Origin: Halobacteriales archaeon QH_8_64_26
GTDB taxonomy: Archaea; Halobacteriota; Halobacteria; Halobacteriales; Halococcaceae
Length of the DNA stretch: 37,922 bases
NCBI GenBank assembly: GCA_003021725.1
Contig: PXRA01000053.1
Coordinates: forward strand, 1-37,922
Reading direction: 5' to 3'
Positions 7,444 to 15,474 of this stretch are shown in pieces (the stretch's first letter is position 1; the number at the start of each line of letters is the position of its first letter). Both the position numbers and the translations under genes were made by a program. The notes under the pieces are model-generated. The model ran no database searches. It was not told the origin of the DNA and worked only from the letters and a program-made list of their open reading frames with translations.

Positions 7444-8472
7444 TCAGTTCGGATTCCGATCCTCCTCGGAGCCATGCGGTCGCCGGAGTCGTACGTCGAG
7501 ACGGACGTTCAGTTCGTGGGGTGCATAGGACCGAACTCGACGTCGCTTCTCGATCGTTGTCCGGTAGCCCGCCCGCTTTGCGGCCGCCGCGATGGCCTCC
7601 TCGCCCGGTTCGAAGGGAGCCGATTCGTGCTGGATATCGTAGTAGTGGATTACACACTCCTTACTGGCGAGTTCTACCGCCGTATCGAGGAACTCGGCGG
7701 CGCTGTGGGGCAGGTTCATCACCAGCCGGTCGGCCCAGTTCTCGAACTCGGGCGCTACCTCGCGAACGTCGCCCTCGATGGCTCGCACGCGATCGGCGAC
7801 GCCGTTCCGGTAGGCGTTTTCCCCGAGGTAGGCTATCGCGGCGGGGTTGAGATCGACTCCCACTACTTGCGCGCCGCGTTTCGCGAAGGGGACGACGAAG
7901 GGTCCCACCCCGGCGAACATGTCGATCGCCCGTTCACCCGCGCTCACCCTCTCGGCGACGAGGTGGCGGTCGGTCGCGAGCCGCGGCGAGAAGTAAACCT
8001 CCCGCACGTCGAGGCGGTACTCACAGCCGTACTCGCGGTAGGTCGTCTCGGTGGACTCGCCGGCCAACAGCTCCCACTCGCGGGTGCGGTGCTCGCCCGC
8101 TACCTTCGATTCCCGCCGAAGGACCGTCTCTACCGGCAGATCGGAGGCGATCACCGCCTCGGCGATCGCCGCCGCGCGCTCGGGATCCTCTTCGGTCAGC
8201 AATACAACGTCGCCCAGGCGCTCGTAGGTGGGCGAGAACCCGAGGATATCGGCGGGCGTTCGCCGGGTTCGGCGCGTTTCGACCTCCCGCCCGACGACCT
8301 CGTAGCTCTCGCAGTCCTCGGTCACCGCTTCGGGGTCGGTGATCGGGATGTATAACCAGCCGTCCTCGACGGTGATCTCGTGGCCGTGATCGAGCAGGTC
8401 GCGCTCGGCGATCGCTGCCCGCACCTCCTCGCCGCGCTCGCGGGCGGTACGGACACACGGCACGACGGGCAT
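7444..8472 (-). CDS. trm5: tRNA (guanine37-N1)-methyltransferase Trm5
   Basis: 342 residues, typical for archaeal Trm5, which makes m1G37 next to the anticodon using S-adenosylmethionine. The N-terminal region carries the small D1-like domain. The middle has the substrate-binding segment EVYFSPRLATDRHLVAE (about 158-174). The class I methyltransferase core has SAM motif I DMFAGVGPF at 184-192, the acidic VGVDLNPAAIAYL strand, and the catalytic NLPH motif at 253-256. The C-terminus has VRSYAPHELNVRLDVRL. It is transcribed away from dph5; the two starts are 146 nt apart, so the genes may share a divergent promoter region. Confidence 0.95.
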   Translation of the reverse strand: MPVVPCVRTARERGEEVRAAIAERDLLDHGHEITVEDGWLYIPITDPEAVTEDCESYEVVGREVETRRTRRTPADILGFSPTYERLGDVVLLTEEDPERAAAIAEAVIASDLPVETVLRRESKVAGEHRTREWELLAGESTETTYREYGCEYRLDVREVYFSPRLATDRHLVAERVSAGERAIDMFAGVGPFVVPFAKRGAQVVGVDLNPAAIAYLGENAYRNGVADRVRAIEGDVREVAPEFENWADRLVMNLPHSAAEFLDTAVELASKECVIHYYDIQHESAPFEPGEEAIAAAAKRAGYRTTIEKRRRVRSYAPHELNVRLDVRLRRPHGSEEDRNPN

Positions 8473-8618
8473 AGTGAATAGGATCGTCGGGGCGACCTAA
8501 GGCTGACGTACCCTCGCTCTTTCGCCCCGCTGCTCTCGCGATCTTCCCGAACTCCTGATTCGGTCGGGATGAACCCTAAGACGGGCGAGTTATGGCTCGT
8601 GACGTCTCATCTCCACCT

Positions 8619-9413
8619 ATGCTCACCTTCGTCGGTCTCGGTCTGTACGACGAGCGATCGATCACCATTGAGGGTCGCGAAGCGATCGACAGCGCCGATC
8701 GCGTCTTCGCTGAGTTCTACACCAGCACCCTCGCCGGCACCACCGTTGCCGATCTGGAGGCCTTCCACGACGCCGCGATCGAGGTTCGGGACCGGGCAGG
8801 CACCGAAAGCGACCCCGAGCCGGTTCTCAGCGCCGCACGCGAGAGAAGTACTGCGTTCCTCGTCGGGGGTGACCCCATGATCTCGACGACACACGTCGAC
8901 CTCCGGCTTCGAGCCACGGAAGAAGGTATCGACACTCACGTCGTCCACGGAACGACCGCACAGGCTGCCGCGAGTTCGCTTACCGGCCTGCAGAACTACC
9001 GCTTCGGGAAAGCGACGACCCTACCCTTCGCCTATGGGAGCGGTGGCGTTCCCGAGAGCGTCCTCCGGGTGATCGCCGAAAACCGCGAGCGCGGCCTGCA
9101 CACGCTCTGTTATCTCGACATCGAAGCCGAGCGCGAGGCGTATATGAGCGCCGACGACGCCGCCAGTCGTCTCGCCGACGCCATCGAAAGTACGAATCAA
9201 AGCGACACCGGCGACACCGGAAGCGAACCCCTCGCCGTCGGGATCGCCCGTGCCGGTAGTTCCGAGTCCCTCGTGCGCGCCGATCGGCTCTCGGCGCTCG
9301 CTTCGACGGACTTCGGCGATCCGCTGCACTTGCTTGTGATCCCCGGTGATCTCCATCACCTCGAAGCCGAGGCCCTCGAAACGCTGGCGGGCGCACCCGA
9401 GGGGTTAGTGTAA
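8619..9413 (+). CDS. dph5: Diphthine synthase (diphthamide biosynthesis methyltransferase)
   Basis: 264 residues from ATG 8619. An in-frame ATG at 8592 would add nine residues, but MLTFVGLGLYDERSIT is the usual N-terminus and a TTATGG element lies about 27 nt before 8619. The enzyme methylates the modified histidine of elongation factor aEF2 during diphthamide synthesis. The tetrapyrrole-methylase fold is evident: GLGLYDERSIT, VFAEFYTS, the SAM loop FLVGGDPMISTTHVDL (about 80-95), VVHGTTAQAAA and the C-terminal FGDPLHLLVIPGDLHHLEAE. The segment at about 190-203 is an acidic Ser/Asp/Gly insertion. It converges with artA. Confidence 0.95.
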   Translation: MLTFVGLGLYDERSITIEGREAIDSADRVFAEFYTSTLAGTTVADLEAFHDAAIEVRDRAGTESDPEPVLSAARERSTAFLVGGDPMISTTHVDLRLRATEEGIDTHVVHGTTAQAAASSLTGLQNYRFGKATTLPFAYGSGGVPESVLRVIAENRERGLHTLCYLDIEAEREAYMSADDAASRLADAIESTNQSDTGDTGSEPLAVGIARAGSSESLVRADRLSALASTDFGDPLHLLVIPGDLHHLEAEALETLAGAPEGLV

Positions 9414-9485
9414 GGTCGATCGACCTCCTGGGGGACCTGTGAGCCAAACGCCGGCCCCTCCACCCCGCCGTCGGTCCCCGTCGGC

Positions 9486-10475
9486 TCAGTCAGCTTTCGT
9501 ACCGGGATCGCCGGCTTCGGGCTTCGATGTCTCGGCGTCGAAAGCGTCCCACAGGTCGTACTCGTTGCGCGTCACGACATAGAGCACGTCCTCGACGATC
9601 GTGAGCACCTCGGGGAGTCGCCGGACGACGAGCCAGGTGATCCCGATCAGCGCGAGCACCGAGAGGCTCTGGCTGAGGATCCGATCGGCGACTAGATAGG
9701 AGACCAGATAGGGGTCCTCGCTCGAAAACAGCGCGAGAACGACCTCGGGAAACACCTGTAGGCGCTGGGTACCGAAGGCGACCGCGATGAAGACGTTCCG
9801 GAGGAGATTGAGTCCGTAGATCACCGGCACCGAGATCGCGAGTGCCCGGAGCTTCCGTGCTGCCGGCGCGCGGACGGCGGCGATCAGGCCGGCGACGATA
9901 GCGATCGAGCCGATACCGGTACACGCGAGTCGGATCGTGTACGTAAGGGTATGGCCCGACGTGGTGGTGAAGACGAAGGTGTTGCGGTAGGGCGCCTTGT
10001 CGTAGTTCGCTCCCGAGACTACCTCGTAGACGCCTCCCGAAGGGTAGTCGACCACGGCCAGCAAGGCTTCGGTCTGTCTGGTGACGACCTCGATGAGGAC
10101 TCGCTGGAGCGGGACGATCACCTCGAAGGGGAGGAAGAGCAGTCCCATCGCGGCGACCGCCCGCGAGAGTGTTAGCAACGAGTCCCGGCCGCGCACGAGT
10201 AAGACGGCGACGTAGACCGAAGCCGGAACGGCAAGTAGGCTCAAGATCCCCTCGATGATACTCTTTCCCTCGATACCGTAGTAATGTACCAGCGAGAGCC
10301 AGAAGACCCCGAATGCCACCCACGCCCCGGCGCTCACGCACCGGGCTATCCGCCGGTCGAAGCGTTCGAGGCGATCCAGCACCACGCCGAGGACAAAGGC
10401 CGTGACCACTACCCACGCGAGCGCGTCCGAGTACGCCTGCAAGCCGGCGAGCGCGCGCAGAAACCCCTCTAACAT
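9486..10475 (-). CDS. artA: Archaeosortase A
   Basis: 329 residues with about eight membrane segments. Archaeosortase A is a transpeptidase-like membrane enzyme that cleaves PGF-CTERM signals and allows lipid anchoring of surface proteins such as the S-layer glycoprotein. The catalytic set is present: Cys185 in LACTGIGS, Arg226 in GLNLLRNVF and Arg265 in VADRILSQ. Their spacing equals that of the Haloferax volcanii residues C173, R214 and R253, shifted by 12. The N-terminal SDALAWVVVTAFVLG and the WVAFGVFWLSLVHYY segments are membrane helices, and the C-terminal ~40 residues are cytosolic and charged. A TATA-like CATATG near 10501-10508 supports the ATG at 10475. No PGF-CTERM substrate gene was seen in the window. 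Confidence 0.95.
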   Translation of the reverse strand: MLEGFLRALAGLQAYSDALAWVVVTAFVLGVVLDRLERFDRRIARCVSAGAWVAFGVFWLSLVHYYGIEGKSIIEGILSLLAVPASVYVAVLLVRGRDSLLTLSRAVAAMGLLFLPFEVIVPLQRVLIEVVTRQTEALLAVVDYPSGGVYEVVSGANYDKAPYRNTFVFTTTSGHTLTYTIRLACTGIGSIAIVAGLIAAVRAPAARKLRALAISVPVIYGLNLLRNVFIAVAFGTQRLQVFPEVVLALFSSEDPYLVSYLVADRILSQSLSVLALIGITWLVVRRLPEVLTIVEDVLYVVTRNEYDLWDAFDAETSKPEAGDPGTKAD

Positions 10476-10975
10476 TCGATTCAGGATACGGCGATCGGCA
10501 GCATATGTTTTTCGACCTGATCGTGACGAACAGAACTGACTCGATCTCCCCTTCGCCTCCTTCTGACCCTTCTTCGTTCCAGTTAGTCCGCGCTCTCGGG
10601 CGTGTTACTCCTTTCCGTCACGCTTTTACGGCCGTTCGAGCGCGCTTTCGGACCCTTTGTTCCGTTCACCGATTCGTTCCCGGGCGGCGATACCCCGCCG
10701 TTCGTTGGTGCCCGCGGTCGTGTGATCGAACACGAGCGCAACGAACCCGTCGACGGCCATCCCGGTCCCGCCGGGTGGCCCCAACGGTAGTGACACGCCG
10801 TGCTGTTCTCGGCTCGTAAGGACGCATTCGGAGGAAAAACGCGTTGCACTCTCCACGAGGTGCTTCGACGGAGGGCGGACCCACCGCTACAGGCGTACTC
10901 GCTGCTCGTCGAACGGTACGCCAGTGGCTAAGTGGGTCCGCGACGCGGCAAGAAGGTGTGGATCTACCGGTCAGC
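10476..10975. other. 500-nt intergenic region between artA and sod
   Basis: No convincing gene. It contains the artA promoter at its left end and a long imperfect hairpin at 10875-10941 near its right end. Short open frames here (for example a GTG frame at 10800-10931) match no family that I know, and several have arginine/proline-rich shadow composition. Confidence 0.6.
10875..10941. other. Long imperfect hairpin just downstream of sod
   Basis: GCGGACCCAC (10875-10884) pairs perfectly with GTGGGTCCGC (10932-10941). Inward, after a 1x3 internal loop, five pairs (10886-10890 with 10924-10928, one G-U), one A-A mismatch and seven more pairs (10892-10898 with 10916-10922) extend the stem to about 22 pairs around a 17-nt loop. 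It lies 34 nt beyond the sod stop codon, so it could be a 3'-UTR stability element, part of a terminator, or a small structured RNA. It does not fold as a tRNA. Confidence 0.6.
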
Positions 10976-11587
10976 TCAGGCGCCGCGACCTTCCTGGGCG
11001 CGGTCGTACTGCTCGGCAACGTTGTCCCAGTCGACGACTTCCCACCAGTTGTCGATGTACTCGCCCTTGTTGTTCTCGTACTGGAGATAGAAGGCGTGCT
11101 CCCAGACGTCACAGACGAGCAGCGGGCGTGAACCCTGTACGGCGCGGTTGTTGTGATTTTCGGCCTGAATCGTCATCAGCTTGTCCGCGACGTTCTCGTA
11201 GACCAACATTCCCCAACCCGAGCCCTCGACGCTCGAGGCGGCCGCGGAGAACTGGTCTTTGAGGTTCTCGACCGAGCCGAAGTCCTCTTCTATCTTGTCG
11301 GCGAGTTCCCCGCCGGGTTCCCCGCCACCGTCCGGGGACATGTTCCCCCAGAAGATCGAGTGGTTGACGTGGCCCGAGAGGTTGAACGAGAGGCTCCGCT
11401 CGACGGCCTTGGCGTCGCCGAAGTCCCCGCTTTCGCGCATGCTCTGGAGTTCCTCCAGCGCGGCGTTCGCGCCGTCAACGTACCCCTGGTGGTGTGCGTC
11501 GTGGTGCAGCTCCATGATCCGCGAGTCGATGTGCGGCTCTAGAGCGTCGTAGTCGTACGGTAGGTCCGGTAGTTCGTATGTAGCCAT
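10976..11587 (-). CDS. sod: Superoxide dismutase (Mn/Fe family)
   Basis: 203 residues from ATG 11587. It disproportionates superoxide in the cytoplasm. Family motifs run in order: LPYDYDALEPHIDSRIMELHH with metal ligand His28, LSGHVNHSIFWGNMSPDGGG with the second His ligand, GSGWGMLVY, and the DVWEHAFYLQYENNKGEYID segment with the Asp and His ligands. The shorter start is preferred over a frame-open ATG at 11611 because a strong Shine-Dalgarno (GGAGGGAG) lies about 8 nt before it and the protein then begins MATYELPDLPY. Manganese is the usual haloarchaeal cofactor (family knowledge). The hairpin at 10875-10941 follows the gene. Confidence 0.96.
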   Translation of the reverse strand: MATYELPDLPYDYDALEPHIDSRIMELHHDAHHQGYVDGANAALEELQSMRESGDFGDAKAVERSLSFNLSGHVNHSIFWGNMSPDGGGEPGGELADKIEEDFGSVENLKDQFSAAASSVEGSGWGMLVYENVADKLMTIQAENHNNRAVQGSRPLLVCDVWEHAFYLQYENNKGEYIDNWWEVVDWDNVAEQYDRAQEGRGA

Positions 11588-11714
11588 TAGTTCTCCCTCC
11601 AACTGCTCCAATCGCCAGGAACCGTGTTAAAGCTTGAGGAACCGGCGGTGCCGTGCCGTGAGGGAACACCGAACCGCAACCATCGATCGGGGCGTCGCCA
11701 CCGACTCCGATCGA

Positions 11715-12887
11715 TCACGTGATGAGTTCGATCGGGACGGGCGTAAAGCAAAGCACCCCGAGGACGAAGGTTCCGATACCGATGAGTGTTCGTTTGGTAT
11801 CGAGCGCACCGTCGTCGATCGGCGTCGCCGGCCCGGCGTACGCGATTCCCATCGCGAACAGGCCCCAGAACGCCCAGAGGAACACGGCGTTGAAAGAACT
11901 CTCGGCGGCGTAGTAGAGATAGGCCGCGAGCCCGAACAGGAGTACGGGCACCGCGGCCGCGATCGTCTCCTGGCGCTGGCCGACCATTGCCCGCAGGAGA
12001 TGGCCTCCATCGAGTTGACCCACCGGTAGCAGGTTTAGGAAGGTGACGAACATCCCGACCCAGCCGGCGAACACGACGGGATTGGTAAAGGTCTCCGAGC
12101 CGCCGATCGTCAACGACTGGCCGACGAGCGTCGCGAGGATCCACACCAATGGCGGGTAGTTGAGGTCGAAGCCGCTGAGACCGAGCGAGGGTGGTGCTAC
12201 CGGCTGGAGGGTGAGTCCGACGACGGTTACGGCCATCGTCGCTGCCAAGCCGGCGAGTGGCCCGGCAACACCGATGTCGAACAGTGCTTCCCGGTCGGGC
12301 ATCCGGCCGCGCATTTTGATGACCGCGCCCATCGTCCCGATGAGCGAGGGTAGCGGGATGAAGTAAGGGAGACTCGCCTCGACCCCGTGATAGCGGCTCA
12401 TGACGTAGTGGCCGAGTTCGTGAACCCCGAGGACGGTCAGCACCGAGAGGGTGAAGGGCCAGCCGCTGAGCAGGGCTACCGGATCGCTGAAGAGAAGGGC
12501 TACTGGGCTACTGAACCCATCGCGGTACCACACCGCGCCGGCACCTAGGGTCGTGAGTACCGTCAGAACGGCGAAGATCACGTTCGTCCAGGGGATACCG
12601 TCGATCCCGACCGATCGTGGTTCGGCGACGAGAGCGTGTTTCGGTATCTTCACCCCGGTATACGGGTCCTGTTCGGGAACGGTTGTGAGCCGAACCTCAT
12701 AGCCCGCCTCGCGAAAGACCGGCCAGACCTCCCGTTCGATCGCCTCGGCGGACGCGAGCGGGTCGCCGTAGTACAACAATCGGCCGTCGTCGGTCTGGGT
12801 TCGTTCGACGGCAAAGACCCCATCGAACGCCTCCACCGGCGGGCCATTACCCGGCGGGCTGTCGCCCGACGGTTCGACGTCTGCCAT
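11715..12887 (-). CDS. Site-2 protease family (M50) membrane metalloprotease
   Basis: 390 residues from ATG 12887. A minus-strand TATA element (TTTATACGG, about 12911-12919) lies 27 nt upstream, so the longer ATG at 12971 is unlikely. The N-terminal ~95 residues are a cytosolic alpha/beta domain (FAVERTQTDDGRLLYYGDPL). A multi-pass membrane domain follows, with the zinc site His156-Glu157-Leu-Gly-His160 (VLGVHELGHYVMSRYHG), the LPYFIPLPSLIGTMGAVIKM loop, and the third-ligand motif NLLPVGQLDGGHLLRA. Membrane helices continue to the C-terminus. Such enzymes cut transmembrane segments of regulators or leftover signal peptides; the substrate is unknown. There is no PDZ domain, unlike the other M50 protein in this window. 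Confidence 0.92.
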   Translation of the reverse strand: MADVEPSGDSPPGNGPPVEAFDGVFAVERTQTDDGRLLYYGDPLASAEAIEREVWPVFREAGYEVRLTTVPEQDPYTGVKIPKHALVAEPRSVGIDGIPWTNVIFAVLTVLTTLGAGAVWYRDGFSSPVALLFSDPVALLSGWPFTLSVLTVLGVHELGHYVMSRYHGVEASLPYFIPLPSLIGTMGAVIKMRGRMPDREALFDIGVAGPLAGLAATMAVTVVGLTLQPVAPPSLGLSGFDLNYPPLVWILATLVGQSLTIGGSETFTNPVVFAGWVGMFVTFLNLLPVGQLDGGHLLRAMVGQRQETIAAAVPVLLFGLAAYLYYAAESSFNAVFLWAFWGLFAMGIAYAGPATPIDDGALDTKRTLIGIGTFVLGVLCFTPVPIELIT

Positions 12888-13141
12888 CGCTATCGAATAC
12901 GGTGTCCGGCCGTATAAACACGAGGCTGTCGAAGTCACTCGTCGTCCGACCGAAACCCACGACCGGGGCAATTCCTCGCTCGGAGCTAATGGGGACGCGA
13001 CTCGCGGCGGTTGGAGTGGTCCTTCGGGTACTTCGAACGCCCACCCACGTTGCTTGGAATCGAAGGAAAACCGGAGAGATGTGCTGGAGCGTCAGCGGGG
13101 ACCGTTCGCCGAGTCAGGGTACGGATGGCCAGCGAGTTGTT

Positions 13142-13393
13142 CTACGCGCGCCTGACGCGCCAGGTCGTCGCGCTCGTGTAGGACCACTTTTCGATGACGA
13201 GGTCAGTCGCTGACTCGCGGAGCTTGATCATCAGTGCGCCGATCTCCTTCGGTGAGAGACCGACCTCCTCGGCGATGAACTTGCTTTTGAAGTATACCTC
13301 ACCGTCGTCTGCCTTTCGGCGCAGGAACGCTCGCAGCCGCTCTCGTTTGTCCGCGGGATCGGTCGTGGTCGGGGAGGGGGATGCCGTGTTCAT
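13142..13393 (-). CDS. Small DUF7123-like haloarchaeal protein
   Basis: 83 residues from ATG 13393. A GTG at 13411 is open but lies too near the TATA element at 13428-13436 to be transcribed. After a Thr/Ser/Pro N-terminus comes a winged-helix-like core: KRERLRAFLRRKADDGEVYF, KSKFIAEEVGLSPKEIGALM and IEKWSYTSATTWRVRRA. The helix-turn-helix look (FIAEEVGLSPKEIGALM) suggests a small DNA-binding or accessory transcription protein, but no function is established that I know of. The protein is basic at its C-terminus. Confidence 0.7.
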   Translation of the reverse strand: MNTASPSPTTTDPADKRERLRAFLRRKADDGEVYFKSKFIAEEVGLSPKEIGALMIKLRESATDLVIEKWSYTSATTWRVRRA

Positions 13394-13715
13394 CGGTCGT
13401 GTCTCGATCACCTCTGGTTGCTATCGGAATATATAACCGAACGAACGTTGTCGTTAATTCGTGCTCGAACCGTTCGAACTCAACCGAAACGTGAACGACG
13501 AGACGTTTTATAATCTCCTCAAATCTTTTATGCGGGCCTCTGAATCCGTCGCTTCGAGAGGCTTATCGACCGGTTCGTTCGAACCGTTCGTCGCCGGAAA
13601 CCGGTCGTTTCCATGCGTCGATCGCGATTACTTGCCGTGGGATTAAATCGATCGTTAACCCTCTCGTCGAGCAGCCGTTCGTTCAACCCCCGCTCGATGG
13701 CCTGGGTCGCGGATC
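13394..13715. other. 322-nt intergenic region with promoter-like AT blocks
   Basis: It holds the minus-strand TATA box of the DUF7123-like gene (AATATATAA, 13428-13436) and two more AT-rich blocks (about 13504-13511 and 13524-13531) that have no gene at the right distance on either strand. The 12-mer TCGAACCGTTCG occurs twice (near 13464 and 13579). A 61-codon GTG frame at 13461-13646 has no recognisable features. Confidence 0.5.
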
Positions 13716-14666
13716 TCAGGGACGGTCGTGAACCCAGAATTCCTCATCGACCGTGGCTTCCTTCTTGAAGATCGGTACCTCGGCTTTCAAACGGTCGATG
13801 CCGTCCTCGACGGTCTCGAAGGCCTCCCCGCGGTGGCCGGCAAGCACGACGACGAAAACGATGTCCTCGCCGTACTCGATGCGACCGCTCCGGTGGTGCA
13901 TGCGGACCTCCTTGACGCCCGCTCGCTCTTCGAGGTCGGTGCTGATCCGCCCCATACGCTTCTCGGCGATGCCCTCGTACTTCTCGAATTCGAGGAACTC
14001 GGTCGTGGTGTCCTCGCTGTCCTCGCGCGCGCGCACCCGACCGGTGAACGTGGCGATCGCGCCGGACTCGGGTGCCTGGGAAGAACGCTTCACTTTCTCG
14101 ACGAGCGATTCGAGCGTCTCGATCGGTTCCGTATCCGGAAGAGTTGCCCGTAGCTCGTCGAGATCGACCGCCTCGGCATCGGGCGCTCTCGTGAGTATCG
14201 ACCCGCTGGTCGCGGCCGAGCCCCCGCTTATCTCAGCGTTCGCATCGGGCTCTGGCGTGGGTGCGGCGTCTTCCAGGCCGGCGTCACCGAGAACGACCTG
14301 CGGAAGCGTCGTTCCGGAGCTCTCGATGGTTCCGTTGACGACACAGAACTCACAGGTCGGTGCCATCGCGTACAGCGCCTCGCGTACATCCATCCCCTCA
14401 CCGAGAGCACTCCAGCCCCGTTCGTCGAGGCCATAGACCGTTTTCACCCCGCCCCTTCGGTAGCGGTCGAGTTCGCTCGTGGAGTTCGCGGTCACGGCCG
14501 CCCCGCCGTCGGTCGAGGGGTCGTCTATCGCGGGCTCGTCGTTCGCGGAGCCGGCCCCCTCTCGCTCGTTCGCGATCACGCCGACGGAACCGTGATGGGC
14601 GAGATGCTCGGCCAGGCGTTCGACGAGGCGTTCGGAGCCGGGGCCGACGACGCCGATCGGGTACAT
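13716..14666 (-). CDS. moaE: MobB-MoaE fusion: molybdopterin synthase catalytic subunit with MobB-like N-terminus
   Basis: 316 residues. The C-terminal ~140 residues are MoaE, the large subunit of molybdopterin synthase, which inserts sulfur into precursor Z (cPMP): SGAIATFTGRVRA, TEFLEFEKYEGIAEKRM, VRMHHRSGRIEYGEDIVFVVVLAGHR, and the catalytic-lysine segment PIFKKEATVDEEFWV. The N-terminal ~130 residues resemble MobB, the GTP-binding adapter for molybdopterin guanine dinucleotide synthesis (MYPIGVVGPG, GGVKTVYGLDERGW, CEFCVVNGT), with a Ser/Asp-rich insertion at about 37-65. The usual MobB P-loop lysine is not obvious (GPGSERLVERL), so the N-terminal domain may be non-catalytic. It is divergent from pyrH, with 85 nt between starts. 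Confidence 0.88.
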   Translation of the reverse strand: MYPIGVVGPGSERLVERLAEHLAHHGSVGVIANEREGAGSANDEPAIDDPSTDGGAAVTANSTSELDRYRRGGVKTVYGLDERGWSALGEGMDVREALYAMAPTCEFCVVNGTIESSGTTLPQVVLGDAGLEDAAPTPEPDANAEISGGSAATSGSILTRAPDAEAVDLDELRATLPDTEPIETLESLVEKVKRSSQAPESGAIATFTGRVRAREDSEDTTTEFLEFEKYEGIAEKRMGRISTDLEERAGVKEVRMHHRSGRIEYGEDIVFVVVLAGHRGEAFETVEDGIDRLKAEVPIFKKEATVDEEFWVHDRP

Positions 14667-14751
14667 ACCACGGGGGAGGGTATCGCGGCGCTTGTAGCCT
14701 TCGCTCGGCGGTTGATAACGCTTATACGGGTCTCCAGGTTAGCTCGCTTCA

Positions 14752-15474
14752 ATGAGAGCAGTCGTTTCGATCGGCGGCAGCGTCCTCGTGCCCGATCTCA
14801 ACGCCGACCGGGTCGCCGACTACGCCACCGTCATCGAGCGCCTCGCGGTCGAGGGCATCTCGCTGGGCCTCGTCGTCGGCGGCGGGGCCATCGCGCGCGA
14901 GTACATCAACGTGGCCCGTTCGTTACGCGCAAACGAGATCGAACTCGACGGAATGGGGATCGCCGCGACGCGGCTCAATGCGCGCTTGCTGATCGCTGCG
15001 CTGGGCGAGCGGGCGAGTCCCTCACCCGCGACCGAGTACGAGGACGCCGGCGCGGCGCTCCGTCGGGGGGACGCCGCGGTCATGGGCGGGGTGACGCCGG
15101 GTCAGACCACCGACGCGGTGAGCGCGGCGCTCGCGGAGTACGTCGGGGCCGACCTCCTGATCTACGCGACGAGCGTTGCCGGCGTCTTTAGCGCCGACCC
15201 GGCAGCGAGCGCCGATGCTCGGAAGTTCGAGGCACTCTCGGCGAGCGATCTCGTGGACGTAATCGCCGACATCGAGATGAACGCCGGGGCCTCCGCGCCG
15301 GTCGATCTGCTCGCGGCCAAGCTCATCGAGCGCTCGGGGATGCGCACGATCGTACTGGACGGCACCGACCCCGAGCGAATCGAGCGCGCGATCCACACCG
15401 GCGAGCACGAGGGCACCGACGTTGTTCCCGAGGGGAGTACCGACGAACCGACCTACTGGACGAGCGATGACTGA
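14752..15474 (+). CDS. pyrH: UMP kinase (archaeal uridylate kinase)
   Basis: 240 residues, amino-acid-kinase fold. The enzyme phosphorylates UMP to UDP with ATP in pyrimidine nucleotide synthesis. Motifs: N-terminal MRAVVSIGGSVLVPD, the glycine loop LGLVVGGGAIAREYIN, IELDGMGIAATRLNA, AAVMGGVTPGQTTDAVSA, LLIYATSVAGVFSADP and NAGASAPVDLLAAKLIERSG, all typical of the archaeal form. TTATAC at 14722-14727 is a good TATA box for a leaderless start at 14752. The 3' end overlaps lysS by 8 nt, so the two form an operon. Confidence 0.95.
   Translation: MRAVVSIGGSVLVPDLNADRVADYATVIERLAVEGISLGLVVGGGAIAREYINVARSLRANEIELDGMGIAATRLNARLLIAALGERASPSPATEYEDAGAALRRGDAAVMGGVTPGQTTDAVSAALAEYVGADLLIYATSVAGVFSADPAASADARKFEALSASDLVDVIADIEMNAGASAPVDLLAAKLIERSGMRTIVLDGTDPERIERAIHTGEHEGTDVVPEGSTDEPTYWTSDD

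Noticed and set aside
10800-10931. 43-codon GTG ORF in the artA-sod gap
   Set aside because: It has no Shine-Dalgarno or TATA element at the right distance, no family resemblance, and its second half overlaps the long hairpin.
13461-13646. 61-codon GTG ORF in the gap before the MobB-MoaE gene
   Set aside because: Its codon use is unlike neighbouring genes, promoter-like AT blocks lie inside it, and there is no recognisable motif.
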